Shown here one piece after another: positions 56,401 to 64,000 of a stretch of 64,000 bases of DNA. Source of the DNA: Salisapilia sapeloensis (lineage: Eukaryota; Oomycota; Peronosporomycetes; Peronosporales; Salisapiliaceae). A program made the translations under genes and the position numbers. Numbering within the stretch: position 1 is the first letter of the stretch; each line of letters begins with the position of its first letter. The stretch is taken from positions 1 to 64,000 of the forward strand of contig JAADVB010000030.1 of assembly GCA_023334545.1 (NCBI GenBank), given 5' to 3'. Below the pieces are notes generated by a model. The model was given only the letters and a program-made list of their open reading frames with translations, did no database searches and had not been told where the DNA came from.

Positions 56401-56514
56401 GAATTTGAAGACTTTGTATGCAAATAATGACAATTGGAGAAAAAAGTTTGTATTTGATTCATCATAATTAGTAGAGATTTGGTGTTATTATGTGTGTTTG
56501 AATCTCTGTTATAG
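53492..56514. other. AT-rich gene-free island
   Basis: About 3 kb with extreme A+T content (many T and A runs; GC is visibly far below the flanks). No open frame above about 110 codons exists, and the ones present have composition-driven Lys/Asn/Leu/Phe content. No mitochondrial gene, tRNA or tandem array is recognised. It begins abruptly about 100-200 bp after the LRR-IQ stop. The right end merges with a retrotransposon relic, so a decayed, mutation-biased repeat is the simplest reading. Confidence 0.7.
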
Positions 56515-56697
56515 ATGCATTTCATAGAGCAAGTTATGCAAAAAGAGATTTTAAGTGTCTATATTGACGCTAGAAATCGTCTTGTGCTCGTCTTCATCAA
56601 GTCTTTAAACAACGTCTACGATGTTGAGTTAAAACGATTGAAATGCATTTTATTTATGGTAGAACGACAAATAGAAGCGCCTATACAACATATTTAA
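56515..56697 (+). mobile_element. Degenerate Ty1/copia RNase H end
   Basis: A 60-codon frame whose pattern (HFIEQVMQKEI, then VYI, then VFIKSLNNV, then LKRLKCIL) follows the conserved C-terminus of copia polyproteins, H-F-I ... V ... I ... Y-I ... L-A-D-(I/V)-F-T-K-(S/A)-L. The usual LADIF core is altered to VLVFI. About 80 bp downstream, AAAGGTGGTTGTTGA may be a polypurine tract followed by the start of an LTR. No integrase or reverse transcriptase is readable upstream. Treated as an old, dead copy. Confidence 0.45.
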
Positions 56698-57927
56698 TCA
56701 GGTCTAAAAGCATTCACGTCTTAAGTGTAAAGCATTTTGGATGCTCTAGCTGTCGTAGAAGATTAAAAGGCAAACAAATAAAGGTGGTTGTTGATTGAGG
56801 AACTATCTGTTGCTAAAATGATAAGGACGGCTCAGTGCATTGATGAAGCTAAATGCCGGTATGAGCTGATTAGGTAGTGAAAGCAGTAGACTCAATTTGC
56901 TTTGCGTGCGGATCGCATCCGGTTTTCCGGCTTTGCATACTTTTGCGCACAGGTTTTGCTTCTGTTTGACACTAATTTTAGCAAAGAATATGGTCTATAA
57001 TAGACAAGTACGTCACTATTATCACTTTAAATGAGCAGACGCATTTGAGTAGTTTGGTACTTTAGCTTTGAATGCACTCATACGTGGCGTCGAATCTTGC
57101 TTTGAGCTGGAGCGTTACGTTGTCGAATTTGAATCGTGCAATTTGTATTTATCGCTCCCGAAGAAAATATTTTCGGGCTTGAAGAGCCTAACTAATGCCG
57201 CTTGCTTTCGTATATTCTTCGTGGAAACTGCTCTTGCTTAACATAATGCAGTCAAACCTGTGAAATGCCTAGGCGTGTGCTGATGCAGCATATAAATAAG
57301 GTATTTAGTTTTGTAAGAAAATGTTTATGCTGGATTATTTATCTACTTAAAAGCGTAGCTATCGAGCATCCAACGCGCGCCATTCTCTATCATAGGCCAT
57401 AGTAGAAGTTAGCAGCATTGACGATATTATAACTATATCTTTTTCTACATTTACTGCTGCTATGCATAAAAGTATAGTTATACACACAGTATTCGCACCA
57501 CGAAGTCAGTATGCTTCATCTCTAGTAAAAATCTACATTGAACCACTAAGCACGTTACCTGTAATAGCAACCCTCCAAATTTGGATAAGGTGTCGCGCAA
57601 AGCTTTTGAGTTTGCTCATCCGCTATTTGGGCAGAAATGATGCTTGAAGACGCGTTCGATGATTACGGAGATAGACATTTCGTTTTGAACCTGATGCTAA
57701 ATGATCCGTTATGTGCACTCTCGTATAAAAGTCATGATCTAAACCAATACTGCTCTCGACCAGTATCGTCGAGTAGGTATGCGCCAGTATTAACTATCAG
57801 TGTAAAGATGTTAAAACGAGTTTAATGGTACTACACTTGTTAGAATGTTGGTACTTATACGGAGATAATTGCAGAGTCACCTTTGCCAACACTTACTTCA
57901 ACAAAATTTACCACGAAACTATTTATC
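56698..57927. other. Non-coding transition segment
   Basis: 1.2 kb of intermediate composition between the copia relic and the ankyrin pseudogene. It may include the LTR of that relic (from about 56786). Open frames of about 60 codons at 57462 and 57637 have no recognisable content. Confidence 0.4.
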
Positions 57928-60900
57928 CTATATGTGACGGTGCCATATGCGTACTATTATAGCGAAAAGAACCCAAATCAGGACCCAAATCTTGTATACT
58001 ATCCCATTTGCGAATAACACACTAACATCGAAAAGATCAAACGTGTACCCCACTACAAAATATTTGCAAAACGACTCTGGGCAAAAGAGTATACCGTGTA
58101 TGCTGTCTCGAGCCTCGAAATTGAACGTTGTACTCGTTATCTGTGCTGTTATCATCCAAGCAGAAGGAAATTAAAGAGCTTCAAATTGGTAAAATTGAAA
58201 ACATTGATCGAACCTTCAATTGACAATATACACGCATTTCAAAATATTCTTTCTTGCCGACCAAATCATGCGCAGCTCGTGCTGCCTGACAAAGCTTAGC
58301 AATGTCATCAACACAGCATCGAGTAGTAAAGGCTGATTCTGTATTTTGCAGGCCGTCTTGCTTGAGAAGCCACACGATGATATCCACACACACCCTACAC
58401 GAGGCAAACATTATCACAGACCACACGGTATTTTCCACGCTTCTGACAAATGGTCTTCGCACATTCGATAATTCCTACTATCATTAATGCTGAAATAATC
58501 CAGGAAGATCAAAATTGCCCAGTCAACAAAGTTGTTAATGTGGCCTGCAGCTACATGCACAGCGTAATTGAATGGGTGCGCTCGATAGTCATTTTTAGAA
58601 AACTTTGACACATCCACAAAGTAGGCTTTATCCTCACTGCAGCTGACTCGAAGCTTTCACTGCCGTTATCATCGACTTCAGTGATGGCTAGATTTCTGTC
58701 CATCTGCTCCTTCTGAATCATCTTGACATCTTGCATACGGAGTGGATTTTTGTTGGTGATGCTCTTGTTGTGATTTCTACTCGTCTGATTGCTGTCTGAT
58801 AAGATTTTAACCATTTCTGGGAAATCGTCCTGACTTAGACTGTCATCTTTAGGACGTGTGTGATCCTCGATGTCAGGCTGCTCATTGTCTGTCTATTTTA
58901 AAGACAAGTGCAATATATTACTAGAGAGATCATTCTCGTCCGCACCATCTCTAGTAGGGTCGTTCTCACTTTCAATGTCTAATTCAGCAGCTGCTTCTTA
59001 CAGCTTTGCCACAAAGTCATCCGGGGGACGACAGCCCTTTCAAGAATGCGCTGCACTCTCTCCTTGGCTACATACTTTTTAACGACGTCATCGGAAAAAT
59101 CTGCAATCGCATTCAGTACAAGGCCCGGGTCGTTAGATAGCAAAACTGATTCAATAATGTCTTGTATGAGAAAACCTCCAAATAACGCGAGCGCCGAACA
59201 CGTCAGCGAGATGGCCATCTCAATCTTCTCTTTTTTTAGCAACCTGTACCTCTATCTTGGGAAACTATCATAAGTTTGTTGAAGTTGCTTTGAAGTATCT
59301 GCAGACCGTTTTGTTTTGCAATGAGGCGCATTGATTTCGAGTTATTTACGATATAGTATCTGCAGACTCTTTTCATTCGCTGTCGTACGCTCTTTAAGCC
59401 TTTGAATGGAGGCTTTGATACATCCCGTCCAATCTGAATTTTCCATATTTTGATCCCTTTTATATAATAAGCATCCATCTGCATGTTTGAAATAAAATCT
59501 CGCTCGCACATTTCCGAAATGATCGTCAGACACAGATTACGATCGTGGTTTTCGTACGCGAATCGTCGCGGAAGCGACATAATTCAGCCGTTTTGAATAT
59601 ATGGCTTTATTGCCTCAAGCTCGAGCCGACCAAGAGCTAGTTTCATAATGAGACTGTCATCATTCATGCAAATCGAGTAGAACAGTTTCGATTGGAACAA
59701 CTTCGTTCAATATGTTTGGGTTGTGTCATGGGTTTCAATTAGTTTCTGAGCACACTCTACGTACTGAAACGCCATGGTCTTCATAATTTTGCCTCGGAAC
59801 TTTTCCTTGAGGGACTTGTTTTCGACTGCTTCCGAAACAAATTAATGGTAGTTACAACTTTCGTACGGATCTATTCCATAGCGTATCAACCGTTGCAGCG
59901 CATCCAGGTTTTTGAACTTCACAGCTTGTTGCAGTAACGCCGCTTCGTTTAAATGCTTTGCTGTTTTAATCCAGAAGTCGTCGCCGATCCATTTGATGAT
60001 AGAACCCCTCTTATCAGTATCTTCCGTCGTGAATGCCAAGTACAGCACTTCGACTTGATGACCTTTTAAGACGCTAGAAACTTGACGCTTCCATTGGAAG
60101 TCCATGAGTCCATCTCTAGCTTTTGTGACCTCTTTAGACCGAGTGGTCATATCATTCACTGAGTTTTCAAAGAGTGTCTGGCGCAAGAAACCTTGCAGAG
60201 TCTCACGCTTTTCACTCTTGAGCGCTTTGTCAAGACTTGTGAACGGTTCCTCGGGGGGCGACAAACTTTTCGAAATTGTGAAGCTTCAGGCACGTTCCTT
60301 TGCAGTTTCACCATAGCTGTTCTTCGCATTCGGATTTGATCCCCATTCGGTCATGAGTTTTATAACCCCTACATTTTCTTCCAAGACAGCATGATGAAGT
60401 GGGATCTCACTAGTTCCACCGTTCCTATTTACCTCTCCTTCATGTTCTACCAACAACTTTGCCACAGCTAGTTGCTCCTTCTCTGCAGCACGATGAAGCG
60501 GAATGTCACCATCGTCTTCCACCACATTTACATCCGCCCCATGCTCTAGTAGTAACTTGGCAATTTCAGGAAACTTCTTGAGAGAGCAACATGTAACGGC
60601 GTGTTCTCATACTTGATCTTTGCATGCACGTCCGCTTCATGCTGTAAGAAAAGTTTCGCCATCTCCTTGCTTCCGAACTTAGTAGCAACATGGAGTGGTA
60701 TCCCATCGAATTTTCTGAATGCATTCACGTCTGCACCGTGTTCCAAAAGCAACTGCGCAACCTGTTTTTGTCTTCACCTGGCAACGTAATGAAGAGCGGT
60801 CGAATCCAAATAATCTACCTCCCGTATTTCTGCTCCGTACTGCAAGAGAAATTCGATTACTTTGACATGACCTCCTTCCGCTGCCTTATCAAAGGGCGGC

Positions 60901-61149
60901 GTACACTCATCATCGTCATTGGCCCAATTGGCATCCCCTCCTTGATCATTATTCAACCCCTTCTACGTCTCCAGACTTGGCGTACTTCCATAGCCTCTTA
61001 TCAGGACTTCGAGAAAGCTTACTGACAGTTCTTTTAACAAGGCTTGATCTTGCTATGACTTGGGACTCGATAGGCAAATGGGAAAATGACGGTTGATGCT
61101 TGAAAGCGATGAATGAAGGGAGAATAGTGCGCTTCATAGGTGCACCCAT
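57928..61149 (-). pseudogene. Ankyrin-repeat protein pseudogene
   Basis: Starts at a true ATG (61149). The reading passes through at least six ankyrin-repeat units between 61000 and 60290 (LWKYAKSGDVEGV; PFDKAAEGGHVKVIEFLLQ; VAQLLLEHGADVNAF; PLHRAAEKEQLAVAKLL). It continues as a non-ankyrin region to about 59240, then more fragments with TM-like ends to about 57930. It is broken by a frameshift at about 60950-60956, an in-frame TGA at about 60771-60773, a frameshift at about 60570, then in-frame TGA, TAA, TGA and TGA between 60286 and 59580, and another frameshift at about 59240. Reading frame on either side of each stop is continuous. Several stops are one transition away from CGA or CAA. 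A functional protein is very unlikely. Confidence 0.75.
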
Positions 61150-62068
61150 AGAGCATCCTCCTCACAGGATTTGACAAAGCAGCACATTGTTACTAGAGAA
61201 ATCGCTCCAAACGTCGAAACTAGTTTTACGCACAGTATAAGCAAGATGACAAGACTAGGATTTTCACATAAAAATCAATTTCTGTCATTGTGCTAATTCT
61301 CTTCCATGGTAAAGCAGAGGACGCGTTTGGATGTAGTTAAAAGCGTCCATAGCTTCATTCTGGGTCTGATACTTTGCACCCAGAACAAAACTGAGAATGG
61401 ATATTTTCTCTGCACATATGCAAGACCGGGGCAAGCGCACGCTAGTGTTCAAGCAGCGATGCGTCAGTAAACTGTGAGAGGTCTGCTGTTGCCTGCATCT
61501 TTCGTCGGAACCTACTGGTAGGATATGAAGCTAGATATCGACAAAGCTGCCAGAGTTGGTCGGTGTATATCCTTCAATGCCACTTTATGACAAGGTTGAG
61601 ATGCAGACCGCGAATGTTCGGTCATGAGCGTTCCGAGTACACTTCCAGGAATGCATTGACCCTAGCTCAAAGCTCATACGATGCAGTATGCTGTCTAGAG
61701 AATACAAGTTACTGCTTTCTATGATGTAGACATGTAGTACTGGAGCTCTAGTATTCGTTTAGTATTAAAGTAGACTGCCGAAGAGAGTTTGACAGCTACC
61801 CATGCAGCATACAGGTTGCGGATGGGCGATGGGGTCCTTTGAACCTTTTTGCTCCATCTGATCTCTTATGGCCACTTTATGCCATGGATTGGACAGGAAG
61901 ATCTTTTAGTAGCTGGACACTAAAAGTCGACCTGGGTACAGCAGACGGAGCCTGCTCTCTCCAAGTCATCCATCTACGTATTGGACTGGATTCTAGTAGC
62001 TAGTTAAAACAGGCAATGGATAAAGAAGACCTAGAGGCTGTAAACGCATGTCATGTATTCAATCGTGC
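61150..62068. other. Spacer between pseudogene and SCC2 3' end
   Basis: 919 bp without a supportable gene. Its base composition returns gradually to that of the gene-rich part, and no repeat was recognised. The last 100 bp are presumably the SCC2 3' UTR. Confidence 0.45.
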
Positions 62069-64000
62069 CTACTCGTCGTGTTCCGTCTTTTGCTCCGAGA
62101 CTAGTTTGCGCCGTCCTCTCTTTCGACGTGTGGCTGCGTCCTGTGTCATTTCAAAGTCAATCTCCTGCGAGTCCATCCGCACTGCGTCCCACGTGTACAT
62201 GAAGATCGACCAGACTTGATCGAGCGCACAAGTCTTTACGTCCAAAGTGATGCGAGGCAGCTCCAGTCGCTGCGTGGCATCTGCAAGCACCGTAGGTTGG
62301 CTAGCTTCCTTCTGCGGTCTGTACGTCTGACAGCGCTCGTTTTCGACGAGGTAGACAGACTTAAGGAAGACTTTAAGACCTAGCAGCATGCCGATCGGAA
62401 GCGCATGGAGACTTTGGAGGCGAGTCGAGTCACGAAGGTTGGGGGCTGTCGAGGCATAGTCGTCGATATCGACGTCCGATAGATCCGGCTCTCTCTCCTG
62501 CATGAGCTCCGGTGCGATGCCAAGGTCTGCGAATTCTTGCTTGAGCGTCTCGAGTAGGTTTCTATCAGATGCAAGAGTAAGGATTCTGGATCCGGAGGTA
62601 AGAGAAGAGGTACGTACGATGCATGTAGCGTGACGAATCGGTTGATGTGATAAATAAGGAAGAGCGGCTCATCTTCTAGAGCATAAGGGAGGGATGAGAG
62701 CAGGTGCGTCAGGTAGGAGAGGTAGTCTAGTCTCTTGACCGCGTCCTCCGTTGTCGACGGCATTTGCTTGATGGCGAATTGGTTCAGGACTGCCTTGAGG
62801 AACAAATTGCGTTGGGAGCGAGGCGTCCGGAGACAGTTGGAGTAGAGTTGACCAAAGACGCTTCCTCTGCTTGGGTCTTCATCGACAAAGGGAGAGACGA
62901 GAGCAAAGGCTTGCGACTGGAAGGTAAAGGAGCGACGTATGCCGTCCACCGCCGCGGTTGCCAGGAGCTTGGGGAACTTGGCGTGCAGCGTACCTAGCTG
63001 GTCCTGCGCCAGCTCTCGATTGGCAACGACCTTGTCGGAGGCAAGCGCCACGAGTGTCGGGATGCATTCAAAAGGTCCGACGAGTCCTTGTGTCAGGAGT
63101 TTCGAGAGACAGCCAGCAGCCTCCGACCGGACGTGTGTAGATGGGTGGAGTGCGAGAGACAGAATGTTGTGTAGCTGCGCCTGCATGACGCTCCCGACGA
63201 GAGACGCGTCTCCATCCCGATCTCCTGCCACTTGCTCTCGAGCGTTTCGAGCGAGTCTCTTGGGACTAGATGCGTCCGCCAGTCGTTCCTCTTCGACTTG
63301 CAGGAGGTTCTGGATGCTCGTGAGACACTGCGTCGCGACGTCCTCCGACCCACTGCGCAGGAGCATTTCTAGTATACGATCTTCATGCGCCTCCAGCAAG
63401 AGTCTCGGTCGAGCGATGAAGAGGAAGCTGAGGCCTTGGACGGCTTTCGTAGTCCACCGGGGCGACGGACTGGACACGAGGTAGGCTGTGTAGACCTTGT
63501 AGAGCGACTGAGTAATGTTGCCAGGCTCGAGGTCGCTCCTGTCTGGCTCTAGGCCTGAGTGTTCGTCTAGGTCGATTGCCGAGACGAACTGACTGGCGCA
63601 GAAGAGCGCTCTTTGGACGGACGCATCGATGCTTGGCGTCATACTGATGGGAGTATCCGATGGCTCAAAGTTCTGGAGGCAGGCGTAGAAGACGTCGAGC
63701 ATGCTGAAGAGGAGTGTGGGGGAAGTATTCGTCTTCTTTGGGAGCAGAGCGAGGCACTTGATGGCAGGTCCGACGACGCTCGGAGGTGCTTTGAAGACCA
63801 GGTCCTTCATGTCTGTCTCCAACTTGGTGACGATCCTCGGTGGAATGCGCGTCATGTCGTCGAGTACTTGCTCGAGCATGGAGATGACGACGCTCTGGAC
63901 TTTGGCTTCATTCGCTTTGGACAGGTTGTCATCTCCTCCGACGTACACCATGAGCACTCGAACGTGCTTCACCAAGAGACTCGGATTCGCCTCGCTAAAG
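62069..64000 (-). CDS. SCC2: Cohesin loader SCC2/NIPBL, C-terminal part
   Basis: Two exons visible, 62069..62561 and 62618..>64000. The frame stays open to the window edge, so the 5' part is missing. The HEAT-repeat region matches the SCC2/NIPBL C-terminal domain: KAVQGLSFLFIARPRLLLEA, NLLQVEEERL, a block starting LLTQGLVGPFECIPTLVALA, LGTLHAKFPKLL and DGIRRSFTFQ. The spliced FVTLHASNLLETLKQEFAD and a basic, Arg-rich tail (RRKRGRRK) follow. SCC2 with SCC4 loads cohesin onto chromosomes and stimulates its ATPase and loop extrusion. About 640 residues are present out of an expected 1500-2000. Confidence 0.92.

Noticed and set aside
53580-56514. Nuclear copy of mitochondrial DNA
   Set aside because: Composition fits, but no mitochondrial protein, rRNA or tRNA segment could be read in any frame.
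57928-61149. TGA recoding (alternative genetic code or selenocysteine) in the ankyrin frame
   Set aside because: TRAPPC11 and the LRR-IQ gene in the same window end at TGA, and frameshifts and a TAA also interrupt the ankyrin gene. Decay explains all lesions.
1-64000. CRISPR arrays, rRNA and tRNA genes
   Set aside because: No regularly spaced repeats, rRNA-like stretches or convincing tRNA cloverleaf were seen. A covariance-model scan was not possible here.

Overview
This window is nuclear DNA of a compact eukaryotic genome, most likely an oomycete (stramenopile). The grounds are: a multispan membrane protein of a kind I associate with Phytophthora and relatives, a plant-type CCR4 deadenylase, WASH, TRAPPC11, TMEM43, Asterix and an adrenodoxin-reductase-type enzyme (a set retained by flagellated heterokonts and mostly not by fungi), many IQ-motif scaffold genes, and very short introns (about 42-99 bp, mostly 45-65). 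Genus cannot be read from the sequence. About 26 genes can be supported. For eleven intron-containing genes I worked out exon chains by eye whose summed length is a multiple of three.

Layout. 0.6-11.5 kb: multispan membrane protein; IQ/coiled-coil protein (8 exons, minus); a MULE-transposase-derived zinc-knuckle gene (minus), divergent from a Tudor-like plus TFIIS-N-domain (PNUTS-like) gene; an active-site-intact PTEN-like phosphatase. 11.9-18.5 kb: CCR4 deadenylase, WASH1 (10 exons), IQ-repeat protein (minus). 18.5-19.8 kb: non-coding, with a 140-bp imperfect inverted repeat. 19.8-30.2 kb: TRAPPC11, a small possible roadblock-fold protein, PNO1, TMEM43, a BioD-like P-loop protein, a tiny protein, a membrane protein, a SET methyltransferase and an uncertain ORF. 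30.6-42.7 kb: type II membrane protein with a large ectodomain, a 1574-aa IQ protein, a 1084-aa helical-repeat protein, anthranilate synthase component I. 43.0-53.5 kb: PP2C phosphatase, ferredoxin/adrenodoxin reductase, kinesin (22 exons), Asterix, LRR plus IQ-repeat protein.

53.5-62 kb is different: a roughly 3-kb strongly AT-rich gene-free island, a degenerate Ty1/copia end, and a 3.2-kb ankyrin-repeat pseudogene broken by in-frame stops and frameshifts. The coding pattern resumes at 62.07 kb with the C-terminal half of the cohesin loader SCC2/NIPBL, which runs off the right edge.

Functionally the window is housekeeping (RNA decay, ribosome assembly, trafficking, cohesin loading, tryptophan synthesis, iron-sulfur electron transfer) mixed with cytoskeletal genes: four IQ-repeat proteins and a kinesin. 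Genes are packed with 28-120 bp between many neighbours, so promoters and terminators must be very short or overlap. The most unusual readable items are the MULE-derived gene without a transposase core, the Tudor/PNUTS-like fusion, the LRR-IQ-WW-like protein, the GTAC-biased donor sites, and the decayed repeat-rich 8.5-kb segment.
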